Of a stretch of 64,000 nucleotides of DNA, positions 49,020-60,912 are shown piece after piece (positions within the stretch are counted from its first letter, which is position 1; each line of letters opens with the position of its first letter). The notes under the pieces were generated by a model. It did no database searches. It was not told the origin of the DNA and saw only the letters and a list, made by a program, of their open reading frames with translations. Both the position numbers and the translations under genes were made by a program. The stretch is from Ignelater luminosus (taxonomy: Eukaryota > Arthropoda > Insecta > Coleoptera > Elateridae), in assembly GCA_011009095.1 (NCBI GenBank), contig VTPC01090701.1:476710-540709 (forward strand). Direction: 5' to 3'.

Positions 49020-50305
49020 TTTTGGTAGCACAGCTTATACTCTAATACCACGTGAAAGAAAACGAAAACTTGATGATAATTCGAAGAAAGTCATATTTGG
49101 GGGATACGAATCAGGATCAAAATATCAATTATTTGATAGAAACACGAAACAGTGTAATTATGCAGAAACGTACGTTTTGTGCAAAATTCTCATGAAGAAA
49201 AATATATAGCGAAATTTAAAAACCAAGAAGATATTGATGTCGGAATTTCAAATAAAGGTAATTCAAAGACAAAGAATGTTCTAGGCAAAGAAACGGATAA
49301 AACTGAAGAGAAATTACAAATGGATGTTGAAGACAGAGCAATAGAAGTAGAACAGCGTTTGGAAAGAAGAATATCTAAAAGAACAACTAAACCTCCGATT
49401 CTCTTTGAAAATGTAAACTTTAACAGAAAAATAGAAGAAGTAGAACCACAAACATATGAAGATGCAGTGCAATGTCAAGAAAGTAAAGAATGGATAAATG
49501 CGATGGAAGAAGAAATTGAATCTTTAAAAGAAAAGAAGACTTGGACAATTACAAAACTACCAAGCAATAAGAACGTTGTTGGAAGTAAGTGGGTTTATAA
49601 AATAAAAACAGATTCTACAGGTAAACTCAAAAGGATACTCGCAGAAATTTGGTGAGAATTTTGATGAAGTCTTTGCACCAGTAGTGAAACCAGCTACATT
49701 TCGAACACTACTAACTGCTGCCCAAAAGAATGGTTTAAAAATTTTTTATTACGATTTTAAGCCAGGTTTTTTAAGTGGAGACCTAAAGGAAGAAATTTAT
49801 ATAGTTCAACCTCAAGGTTTCGTAGAAGATGAAAAGGAAGATTGTGTTTGCAAATTGCAGAAAAGCATCTACGGGCTTAAACGGGCAGCTCGAGCATGGA
49901 ATGATAAAATAAATGAAAAATTTATAAGTCTTGGATTCAGAAGGGGTAAATCAGACTGTTGCCTCTATTCAAGAAAAGAAGAAAATAGATGGACATACCT
50001 GTTAATGTACATAGATGATCTTTTACTAACAAATCCAGATAAATCGATTATTGCTAAAGTAGCTGGACAAATTGGAGAAAAAATGAGAATTAAATGCCTA
50101 GGTAATGTAGAAAGATATGTGGGAATAAATGTAGTAAAATACTCAGATGGAGTATACTGGATAAACCAAACGAGTTACATTAATAATATCTTAAGAAAAT
50201 TTGGTTTGGAAAATTGAAGAACTGCAAAAATATCGTTGGATTCGGGCTATCATAAGATAAATTCAAATTTTGTATTCAATAATCGACCATACAGGCAAGC
50301 GATTG
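49020..50305 (+). pseudogene. Copia (Ty1) pol relic
   Basis: It begins in the region after integrase (FGSTAYTLIPRERKRKLDDN, VIFGGYESGSKYQLFD) and continues into the polymerase: EWINAMEEEIESL, WTITKLPSNKNVVGSKWVYK, GENFDEVFAPVVKPATFRTL, FLSGDLKEEIYIVQPQGF, SIYGLKRAARAW and YIDDLLL. It ends at YRQAIG near 50305. YIDD and the upstream YDFKPGFLSG Asp are retained. Frames shift near 49170 and 49630, and the segment normally holding YKARLVAKG is deleted at 49630. RNase H, most of integrase, gag and protease are absent. Both ends stop next to the 73-bp repeats. Confidence 0.92.
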
Positions 50306-50310
50306 GATAG

Positions 50311-50383
50311 AATAGAATTTATTGTTGAGTATAAGTGGTCTATCATTATACTTAGTGTTTACTGCGACATAATATTTGTAACA
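50311..50383. repeat. 73-bp direct repeat, right copy
   Basis: It begins AATAGAATTTATTGTTGAG and differs from the left copy by two substitutions. The sequence directly after it (from 50384) resumes LINE coding. Its last bases translate in frame with that LINE sequence (DIIFVT before ECTNYKKINKCI), hinting that the repeat may be duplicated LINE DNA. Confidence 0.9.
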
Positions 50384-51134
50384 GAATGTACCAATTACAA
50401 AAAAATTAATAAATGCATAATTAAGGCAACATTTCCAAACTCACTAAAAATTTCAAGAGTTGTATGCATTTTTAAAAACGGGGACCGAAAGCAAATTATC
50501 GTTCCATCTCCTTGATACCAATTGTATCGAAAATATTTGAAACAATCCCAAACAAATTGCATAACCATTCACCTTGAACAAAATGGCCTGCTAAATAGTA
50601 GCCAGTTTGGCTTCAGAAAGGGCCTGTCAACTACCAAGGCCATTCTTGACTTTGTTGAGTATATACTCAATTGTTTTGAGGATTTCGAATATGTTATGGA
50701 AGTGCTATGCGATCTAACAAAAGCATTCGACTGCGTCCCCCAAACTTCAATACTATAAGTTTGATGATAACAGCATTTCACTTATTACATCGTATCTTTC
50801 AGGAAGAAAACAAGTTGTTGAATTTAATAATGTTAAACTATCCCCCATTACAGGGCTCCGTTTTAGAACCAATTCTCTTCTGCATCTACTTTAACGACAT
50901 AACAACTGCGCTCACAAACTGTTATAAACATTATTTGCAGATGACACGACAATATCTGTCTCTGACATTGATTCTTTAAGCGTTTATGATAAATTCGAAC
51001 AAGTTCTTAATCGAGCAAAATCCTGGTTTGATGTAAACAAACTTGCATTAAACGACAATAAAACCCAGCGAATTACATTTGCTTTGAGAAACCTAAATAG
51101 ATTTGACAATCGCACTGAAGTTAGGTTCTTAGGG
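50384..51134 (+). pseudogene. LINE reverse transcriptase, frameshifted
   Basis: In shifting + frames it reads NKCIIKATFPNSLKISRVV, CIFKNGDRK, RPISLIPIVSKIFET (as LISLIPIVSK-type), NSSQFGFRKGLSTTKAILDF, VLCDLTKAFDCV, NSISLITSYLSGRKQVV, GSVLEPILFCIYFNDI, LFADDTTISV and SWFDVNKLALNDNKTQ. The active-site FADD is at about 50933-50944 and the catalytic Asp of DLTKAFDCV is kept. Frames change near 50515, 50750 and 50930. The sequence stops at FLG (51134), where the 2197-bp insert begins. Confidence 0.9.
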
Positions 51135-53331
51135 TGTAACGGGAAAATGCCCAAAAGTATGCACAAGTCCCGTATAAGCCAGATATCGGTAGATGTTCAA
51201 GCCCATAGCTCATGTCGAGGACGGGAGTAGGTTCCAAAATAGTAAATAACCCAGGTTTTGATGATCTTACCTGAGCCTAAAACTTAGCTTTCACCTGAAA
51301 AGCCTAAAAGAGATACCAAAAGGGCGCCAGGAGACAGTGCCACACAAAACGATGTAATTCGTCGACCTGTCCCCACACCGACGAACACGCTGTATATAGG
51401 GTCCACCCAAAATACCACCTTGTAGATAAACACTTCAAAATCGTGTCCGGAGACTAAATTGTATTCTCTTTTACTTACCAAGGAACCTTTGTTGGTTCCG
51501 CAACTTAAAATAAAATAAATTTAATAAATCTCCAGCCTCTCTCTCGTTTCTCAAAACTATAGACAAAGCTTTATTCACAAAATCAAATATTATGCGGGTT
51601 GCTAGAAGCCAAGGTCCATCATCACGGCACCTAAATAAGCTTATAAAACAAAAACAAACTCCTAGAAATAAGAACACAAAAGTTAAACTACATGAATTTA
51701 TTATTATGCTTTGAAATCGAGTAAAATAAACATTTACAAAAAGATTCAAAATAATATGGTTGATTGAAGAAATTATTACTTTACAAACATTAAATAAAAG
51801 AATGACAATTATTACATAAAAATTAGGTCTGAAGGACCCGTCAAATAAATGCGTTTAGAAATCATTAAATCGCAAAATACTTATTGTATTAAACCCCTCT
51901 AAGCAAACAAAATTGAACATGATTTAAAACTATTAATAAATTTATAACATATGAACTTGTATTACTTCAAACAAAAAGAAAACGTTCAAAAGATTACTAT
52001 AGAATTTAAACTACCTATTGTTTTCCCTAGATTTTTCCGCAAAGAATACACTATAAAGATACTTTTCTAACATTAAAATAAACCAAATATTAACGTTAGA
52101 TACTCAAAGCTTTTAAACAAAACAACATAAAAATACAAACAAACATATGTAACATAAACAATCATTCCTTACTCTAAATCTGGAGGTCCTTTCAGTTTCC
52201 AGCAACTTTTCCAAATACAAAAGAATTGAATTTATACTAAATTTAATTACGAGTAGGCATGGTTTCAACCACAATAAATTTTTAAATACTTAACTTTCAC
52301 AAACACAAAACTTAAATTTTCTCAATAACGAAGAGAATACTAGATCTCCCGATGGACACTGAAGATGGGATATTAATTCCATCAGCCAGGGAGTATGACG
52401 AAGATAGAGGAGTCAAAGAACATCAGGTACACAACGGAGATTTTCATAATGACTAAACCAAAACTCAAGAAAAAAGTGAGACTAAATAATTTCCAAATAA
52501 CTGGCTCGACACGGTTACTTCTTTACACGATTCTTCTAATGAAGACAGGGACGATGAGCTTGTCGTTTATCTCCACATACTAGTAAAAATACAGGCAACA
52601 CCTTTCAGCATATGAATTTTTACGTTCATCCGCACAATGATGCGTCAATATTTTAATCTTCAAAGAGGCCTCCCTCGAGGATTAACTCAAAATGAAAATT
52701 AATGCCCATAAACCAGAAACCAAATAAAAAACCAAAGCAAATTCACAGCCACTAAAATGTCGAAATTAACCGTGCGCCACACTTAAAGATCGAAACAAAA
52801 CGCGAGAAGCACCTGGTCCGCTTGAACCCGGGAGGGCGCGGTGAACACCTGCGTTCCACGGTGTCCAAATTTCCGACTCTCCGAGAAAATCACAAAGTAC
52901 CAACGTAATCCCTATTCTCTCTGCGTCTCCTGTCACACAGCTTGCGCTTACCGGAGCGGGGTTGGGAAGCCAGATGCACGACCTAACAGGTCAAAATGCT
53001 AGTATTCTTATGAGGCAATGAAAAATCCCACTCCTTAGATTTTCAGCCTGAACCTGACTTAACAAAGATCGTGTGACTCCAGCATTCGCGACTAAGATTC
53101 CAGGAACCTTTTATTTACGTCTGGATTTTGATATTGGAAAAATAACAAAAGTCACGTCCGCTGGAGCCCAGAAGTCGAGACCACAAAGTTATCAATTCTT
53201 TAAAATAAAATTTTAACAAACATCCGTTGATAGAATGAAATAATTTAAATATTATGCGTCAAAAAAACAAATATCTGAACGAAATTGAAAGACAGGGGCG
53301 GATTTAGTGCGAATTTTAAAATAACATTACA
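51135..53331. mobile_element. 2197-bp LTR-like insert (solo LTR or deleted LTR element)
   Basis: It begins TGTAACGGGAAAATG and ends ACATTACA, so the ends are TG...CA with a 5-bp inverted TGTAA/TTACA. It is flanked by AGGG on both sides (51131-51134 and 53332-53335), the 4-bp target duplication typical of Gypsy-type integration. The interior has no gag or pol. A TATATAGG box is near 51394, AATAAA-type signals are near 51510, and a GC-rich part lies at 52800-53000. I see no internal long repeat, so a long solo LTR is the simplest reading. The - strand frames at 51284-51749 lack motifs. Confidence 0.8.
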
Positions 53332-53942
53332 AGGGGTAGTGATGAACCCAACATTAAGCTAGATTCAGCATGTTAACCATGTGGCAAACAGTTTGTCAAA
53401 AATTGTTTACTTCCTGAGAAATCTTGTTGACAAAGTATCAATGGATGTTTTACTAATGACTTGCCATGCTCTATTTGAAAGCAAAATTACCTATGCCTTA
53501 TTAGTCTGGGGTCATGCACCTGCTTCCAAGAGAATTTTCATTTTACAAATACGTACCATCCGCATAATTGGTGGACTTCGCTATCAAGATGATTCCATTC
53601 AAACATTTATGACATTAAAAATCTTGACATTACCCTGTCTGTATATTTTGCAGTGTGTGCTTTTTGTCAAAGAGAATCAATCTTGCAGACTACAGAATGC
53701 ACAACCAAATACATAGTAACAACAATGGAAACAATTCAAAGATTTATCCTAACTTCTATCGTTTAAATAAATCTCACAATAGCAAAGATTATCTTGCAAT
53801 AAACTGTTTCAATGTATTACCTAAAAGAATAAAAATTACGAGCTTAACTAAATTTAAAACCTCAATAAAAAGCTACCGTCTAAGGAAGGCATTCTATAGT
53901 GTGCAGGACTACCTTATAAGTGGTTTTGATAATGAAAGCTAA
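53332..53942 (+). pseudogene. LINE C-terminal region
   Basis: After the duplicated AGGG the frame resumes as VVMNPTLS, a stop in place of an aromatic residue, IQHVNHVANSLSKIVYFLRN, ITYALLVWGHA (usual form xYGIxxWG), LQIRTIRIIGGL and LPCLYILQCVLFVKEN. After a frameshift near 53695 it reads SHNSKDYLAINCFNVLPKRI, LTKFKTSIKSYRL and YSVQDYL, ending at TAA. This is the standard post-polymerase tail of CR1/Jockey LINE ORF2. Confidence 0.9.
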
Positions 53943-54003
53943 ATTATTAATTTGTTTCTAGACTTGTGTTTTAACACCAATAAATAAATCAAATCAAATC
54001 AAA

Positions 54004-57000
54004 CCATGTTATGTTATGTTAACAAACCATTAAGAATTCGACGTCACTGACAGGTGTACAGTGTTAGCCAAGACAAAATTGTAGAAAAAGTGATTTATCA
54101 GTAACAACAATAGTTAACATTTTCAAGAATTTTTAAAATGCAATTTAGTACTAAGAAAAATCTTTAAGGACAGACTACTGAGATCTGAGAGTAGGTCTGC
54201 AGGTTTATTGCCTTCAGTTCATACATAGTTAATACAAAACTACTGCAAAATTTGACGAAGATCGTTTTTCATGCTACATCAGTCATTCACTGGTATACTC
54301 ATCTAAATTCTTCCGGTAGCATTTTGCAGTTATTAATCAAAGATACTGTAACCAGAAGATGTTTGGCAAATCCTGCTACAATCCTACGACAGATTTGCAA
54401 GATTCATTTACTTGACATGTAGTTATACTGAAATTGGTGACGGCATATACACAACTTTAGCAGTGGAAGTGTGAAGTCTCCAGCAAGCTTAATTTGGTCT
54501 AACAAACCTAAATTGAATTAAAAAAAAGTATTTGTCTTCAAGATCTCCTTTCTTTACTAAAATTTATCTATGCCCCTAGCTGTTTATTGTTATTAAAACA
54601 CAATCAATATTATATTGTACTAATAGTACAAAAATATAAAAACAAATTTTAACGATAAGTTCATTACATGACAGATAGAATTCCCAGCGGTTTTCTATTC
54701 TTACACTTTCACACCTATTATCGGTTAATTTCTGTTCGCATACCTTACAATTAATTGCCATTCATTTGACGTAATGACTGCATTTTGTTTTCATTTTTTC
54801 TTTATTTTAGTAAAAAATTTAGGCATTTAGAAATTTCGTGATCTGACAACGCAAAAAAGCTTTACCTTCAAGAAGGAAGTTTGCTCTTATGTTTCTGTAA
54901 ATTAACGCTTAGTATTGAATGAAAGTAAGACGGTGAAATTAGAAATTAGGGATTTATTGAAAAGCTAACTACTCATACAATCAAAACCTCTTTATTTCAA
55001 CTATCTAACTACTAAATTAGGTTTACCTCATTTTCATTCATTAAATTATTGATGGAAGTGAAAATTCAATAATTCAACTGTACGAATAAAGCGTGTACTT
55101 GTAAATCAAACACCGTCCTTAACTAGAACTATTCAGTTCATATTCACCTTGGCTTTCTAACTTCTCTCGTTACGCTTTTAATCTTCCACAACCAACATGA
55201 GCACGCTATAAATAAGCAAATTAATATAAATTTTGATAAACACGCCATTCTAAATATTCTTATCAACTTTTTATTTTTAACATTAATACGAAATTCATTA
55301 CTGTTATAATTTATCAAGAAGAATATGATTTAATCTCGGTTTTACTGTAAATTATGTGCACATAGTTTGTTGTTTATGACAACCTAAACCATTCCCTATT
55401 ACATTATCGTATTCCTGTAACCTTAGATGTCCATGAATTGATTCAACCTTTTTCATTTTATTAATCTTTTTTTCTTCTTGTATAGTTAGTTGGTATTGGA
55501 TGTTAAGTATCCTCTAGTGATTTATTTTTTAAAAATTATTAACCTTACAACTTGCGAGAGAGATAGATATATAATAACAAAAGTAATAATAAAGTTTGTT
55601 ACAGTTTTAACCTTCATTATATGTTCATTTATTTTTTCAAAGGTTCTTTCTTAATTTTAAAAGTAACGTCCTTTTCTTAATTACGCGAGTAGTTTATTGT
55701 AAATTATGTCTATGTTGATTTCTCACTTTTGTTTATCTGTCTATTACAAGAGAGAAACATGTAAACAAAAATGTTGTGTAGAGATAAATGGATATATTAA
55801 GAATGGGTTTAGTATATATAACAATTTTTTGCGTTTAAATCAAAATTTACTAATGCAAGTGTATCAAAGTTTTACATCATTGAAAAGAGAAAAACAGTCT
55901 ACCAAATGAGTACAATAAAGGGATACCTTCCCATTAAAAGAAATTGAAGCATTATTCGTTGCGCTTTTGTTTTTTTAAAAAATAGTTATTTGGTATTGCC
56001 CTGCAATGTAAAACTAAACACTAAACAACTTTTATAAGAAACATTTATCCATAAAATGCATATTTACTGAGATATATAGGATATTCCATACTTTTCGGAC
56101 ACACTGTATGTGAGTCACCATACGGTATTTACTCAAGTGTTTACATTGTTGCCAGGATATTTAAATATTTCAAGGTAGACACTATTTAAAGGTACACACC
56201 TTTCCCCTACCATAGTATTTAAAGATGAATAACAAGCAATCATAATTTTCCATTTTCTAAGTCAACTTTTCATCAGACCATATTTTAATACTTAAAGATA
56301 TGTTATAAGAACAGAAAACAGAAACACTACTATGGTCATTGTCTAATCTTGGCTTGCTTTGAAACTTTGGTAATGAAATCGAGCTAATGCATAAATCCCA
56401 AAACTACCACAGAATAAGCAAATGAAACGATGGTTGGGCAAAGATTGTAAAGGATCTGCAGCAATGAAGAAGAAGAACTTTGGCAAAAAAAGTTAAAAAG
56501 GAAAGATAATACAGGACAAGGAGTCTGTGCAAAAACTGTGCAAGAAGAATGAATTTATCAAGAGAAAATTAAAACAGTTATTAAGAAACACCACAAAATG
56601 ACTAACTTTCAGATGGTTATTTATTTACGCGTAAATACTCCTGTGTCAATTCATTCAAAACATTTAGACTTTTCAAAGCTATTATAACTTTCTTGGATTT
56701 TAGTTAACACAAGCAGCTTTCTCTGTTTTGCTTGGGCTATGTAATAATTAGTATTAATTCAAAACCACGAAACAGTGATACAGAAGCTTTGACATGGAAG
56801 GTAAACTTTCTGACGTATTTCAATTTACCTACTACACTAATTTAGAGAGTTACGTAGCAAAATAATCACTCTTGTTGGAGCAAGTTACAAGTATTTCTAC
56901 TTGTAACACTAACTGTAATATGGACTTTATGCTGCTAACAACAATCGAGACTTTTTACTTTCGAAGAACTCTGTTAGGGTTTTGCTATTGAAACATTTTT

Positions 57001-59690
57001 TATAATTAACTTGGGGAAATTCAAAGAGGAGATTTATTCAAACCATCAAAAGTTACTTACAAGCCTGTAATTATATTTCGTTTGTTTTTATGTAAGTTAA
57101 GATTTAATTGTTCCGAATGCAAAAGCACATCATTATTGTATTCTTAATTCTTAAAATTCTTTTAAATTTAATATTGATAAAAATGTTATCGAATAGTTAA
57201 CTGCCATGGTTTCACTTTCTCTTACGGTGTTTCCTAAATCAATTAATAATATTTTCAAGCTTTTTCAAATCGTTAAATTAATAGTGTTGCGCATAATAAT
57301 ACTAATTTAGCAAACAAGCAGTAAACCCTGACCTTAAACAAAAATGAAAATTACATGCATTTTATAAAAAAAAGTTATGTGAATGTTGATCTTTTCTGCA
57401 AACATCAAAATTCTGTTTTTCTATTTTGCAAGTTACCATAGGTGTGAACATTATCTTAATTATTTAAATAACAAGAAGAAAAAAGTAAGAGAGTCCTTGA
57501 AATTTCATTCAGAACTTCCTGCGCTTTGTTGTTGTTGTGTATTGATTAGTTTATACATATTACACTATAAATTATAAAATGCAACGGTAATTTTAGCAGT
57601 GTGTAGTACTTAAGTAGTAGTATTGTGGTGAGACATGGCCTTGTTAAAGATTATAATAAAAATACCATACGGTCACGTTTTTTGAATGCTGCTTATTAGA
57701 ACGTTAAAAAAGACAACGGAAGAGTTTTTGTTTTGTTTTGGAATTAAGAGATTTGTTGCGTTTTTAGGAGGACTAGAAATTTATTTATTTACTGTTTATG
57801 TTTTTCTACATTTCTAAAACTGTTTATTCAACAATGTCTTATTAACTATTGTATTCAAACCGGACAATACAAAATTAATTGTATAGATATCGTGAGTAGA
57901 GATTACATACGGAATAGTTTTTTAAAGAATTCTTTGAAATGATTAATTTGCATATAAAATAGGCAATTATCATGACTTAACTAGCATTAAACAAAATTTT
58001 TGATATGGGCATTAGTATTAGTAATGTAGGTAGGTATAAAGTAAAAGAGATAGTAATTTATAATCCTTTTTACTATAAAAGAAAATCTGTATAGACTTAA
58101 ATAATAAATTGTTATACAGCAAAAAACGAATAAAAGCCAGGAAGCTTCGATTACTTATAAAAATGATTTCGTTCTAAAAATTGCAATTCCTGTAACCTTT
58201 CGAATTTTTAAGTTCTAATCTAAACGTTAAACTCGAATTATGGTTTTTGGAAGATCATTTTTCAAATCAGAAGCCTAATAATTGTCCTATATTATAGGAT
58301 ATCTTCAAAGAGTAATACTGCAGTGGTTGTTAGTACAGTGTGGGCTAATTGTAGGTTGATGTTTATAACTAGAACTTGTTAGTACTTTTCCATTTCTCCT
58401 ATAAAATCTGTAATAGTTATGAAACTAAGCATTACATAATTTGCATCTATATCGTTTCTAACAAACAGGGACAGTCAAGGTTGTTGTTAAGATGTACAGT
58501 ATTTAGAAACTTCAGTGTGTTTTGGAAAAAGAAAAGAAAAATTATAGATATACGTACTCTATATTAAAACACTAAACATTCCTATTGCTAAAAAATCATA
58601 AAGTCTGATATCTTTTAAGTGAGGTACCTTCTCACCCTTTCGTGCTAACCATTGTAATTACTAAGCCTTTAATTTTCAATCAACTCTAATTAATAGGCAC
58701 TCACTGACTTCAGATTGCAATAATTTAGATTACTGTCTTCTTTAAATGCTGCAGTATTGACATTAATATGTACTGAACAAATAGCCACTTTTGGATTATC
58801 TACCTGCATTGTATTGGCGTTGGTATAATTTTTCCAAAAGTGTAGCTTTGTCGATTTGCACAATTGTCGGTGGTTTAAAAGATGAAACTTGCAGAACGTT
58901 TCGCCTTGGGAAGTTTCATTTATGCCCACTACCTATTAATCTTTAAAAGTTGCAAAGCTACTTAGTCATTGAAACACTGTAGCTTAGGTTAAGTTAGGTA
59001 AGTTTACGTTATGGATTACGACTAAAAATATACAAGATTTTTTCTCGTCTAGGATTAAAATTTCAATACTACAATGCAAAGAAGTGCTTGTTATAATTAA
59101 GCGTGCAATCAATTAAAACTACAGTTATTTGTTCTATGCTGAATACTTCCAAATGAAGAATGAAGAAAATAAAATTACGATTAAAAGTTATTAGGTACCT
59201 GAACATATTATATCTATTAAACATAAAAAGGTAGTAACTATATTGTTTGATAAAATTATATAGGAAAATTCCAACATTAAATTTAAATTCGTAAATATAT
59301 TAAGTTCAACTCCGTATAAATTGTAACAAGAGTCCTTTTTAAAGCTTATTTTATTAAATTGAATTGACTCAGAAATTATGTTGTACTATGATTTAGACTA
59401 TTTCTAGTGAATGAGCGTTTGGTTTCAATGTTCAATGCAATGACATTGACAAGCAGGTATCACGGGCAAAACCTGAAAAAATGCCCTTATGCTCGTGCAG
59501 ACCTAAATGTTGTGCTCGCAGTAGCTCGAACGCCAGAGATGGGATGGATTCACAGATAATTAATTCTAAATTGAAATAGAAACTTAATGAAAGACCTCAA
59601 TGATTCCTTATAGATGTCACAATCAGTATGGTCGCCAGAAGTCAAGTCAAGATCAAGGCTTGCTGATGTGGCTTCGCACCAGGAACACCC
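54004..59690. other. AT-rich DNA, mostly featureless
   Basis: The only supported item is a TIR-type end (GGACACACTG then TA) at 56097-56108, similar to the element at 24724-25522. Its partner end was not found. The frames at 54576-54761, 55706-55909 and 58690-58929 show no motif. Confidence 0.4.
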
Positions 59691-59696
59691 TGTATA

Positions 59697-59890
59697 CAGT
59701 GTGTCCAAGATAAAATGGGCTACATGGGGATATTGGAAACGGTAATAGATACAAAATTGTTCAAATGGGGAAAAAGTTGCGCATTTACATGCTCATTAAC
59801 AATCCGGATTTACATTTCCAAAAGTTAATCCCGTTACTGAGATACAGCGCGAAAACGAAAAATGTATGTTTTCTAAAATCTTTCATATTT
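59697..59890 (+). mobile_element. TIR-element end of the CAGTGTGTCC family
   Basis: TA|CAGTGTGTCCAAGATAAAAT begins at 59697. It then reads GGGGATATTGGAAACGGTAA and TAGATACAAAATTG, which aligns with GGGATCTCGGAAATTGTAAG and AGATACAAAGTCGG in the 24724 element. Only one end is recognised, so it is a truncated or strongly diverged member. It directly abuts an ACACCCTGTA end at 59685-59694. Confidence 0.55.
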
Positions 59891-60912
59891 TATTTATTGT
59901 AAGAGATATATTCACCAAATTGTTAAGGCAATGGGTAATAGAGAATTCAAAAATGACCTTGAAAAAATTCTAGGCTTACTAAGTTTTACGCAATTGTATT
60001 TTAGTAAGACCGAAAACTCTCTGACCACTGCACGTTTTGAGTACGCCGAATGCGCTGAAACTAGGGCCACACCTTGATTAGACGCAACTAAATTTAACGT
60101 GAGTTAGACAAAGATGACAAAACAAACCATCCCTACTAGTCCGAGAGGTGAGCGACAAAAAAATGCAACTATTCTCGAAAGGCTAATTTTTTTATATTAC
60201 GTCACATTTGTGGTGTAGAGACATAGCCTGCCGCCAGTCTGCCAGTTTCGTTAGTGTTTGGCGCGGGGGCGGCTTTAACTTTGTAAACAAACTATACACG
60301 TCGCAACTACTTTCTGAAATCTAAAAACTTATTTGCGAGCAGTATACTAATTAAAAAACGGTTTTACCATGGTCAGTCATAAAAATCTCCAACCGGGCGC
60401 GTCAGCAGCGCGTTTAACTCGTAAAAAATGTATACATCGTGAAAGTGCTTTCTAAAATATGAAATTCGGTATACAAGTAGAGATTATTATTATTATTGAA
60501 AAAAACATAGTCAGTTCGAATTTTACTGCAACAAATCTTTTACGAGACCTTTTCAAAACTATTTTAAAAATTATTAACATTTCAGTTTTTATAAGTGGTC
60601 AGTTTATTTTCGTATTTTGGTAAATTGACATCTAAAAAATATCAATTCAGTCGATTCATAATTTTGTATTCTACAATATTCATAAAACCATTAATGGACC
60701 CACTGCCCGATTATTTATTATTCAGCTTTAAATTTTTTTCGTCTACTAAATGTAAATTGAAATATTTGACTAAGTGATAACACTCTACCTAAGGTGTTCT
60801 TAGAAGTTATAAGGGCTAATTACCCTAAGACGAACATTTTAGAATATATAACAAAGTGGGCCGCGGGTCTATTGAACCCACCTTGACCGGATAGAGGTTA
60901 ATCTGACAAACA

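Larger units (their letters stand above)
48500..54003 (+). mobile_element. CR1/Jockey-like LINE, broken by two later insertions
   Basis: Three colinear + strand pieces form one element: the pre-polymerase region (48517-48768), the polymerase (50384-51134) and the post-polymerase C-terminus (53332-53942). The 3' end carries AATAAATAAATC followed by (AAATC)n at about 53982-54003, a tail type seen in CR1-related insect LINEs. The first interruption holds a Copia fragment and the second is a 2197-bp LTR-like insert with a target duplication. The endonuclease region is not visible upstream of 48500. FADDTT at the active site supports the CR1/Jockey side of the non-LTR tree. Confidence 0.85.

Noticed and set aside
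56395..56620. Lysine-rich stretch with a WLG-like word, reminiscent of LINE C-termini
   Set aside because: Only one short resemblance and no ordered series of LINE blocks.
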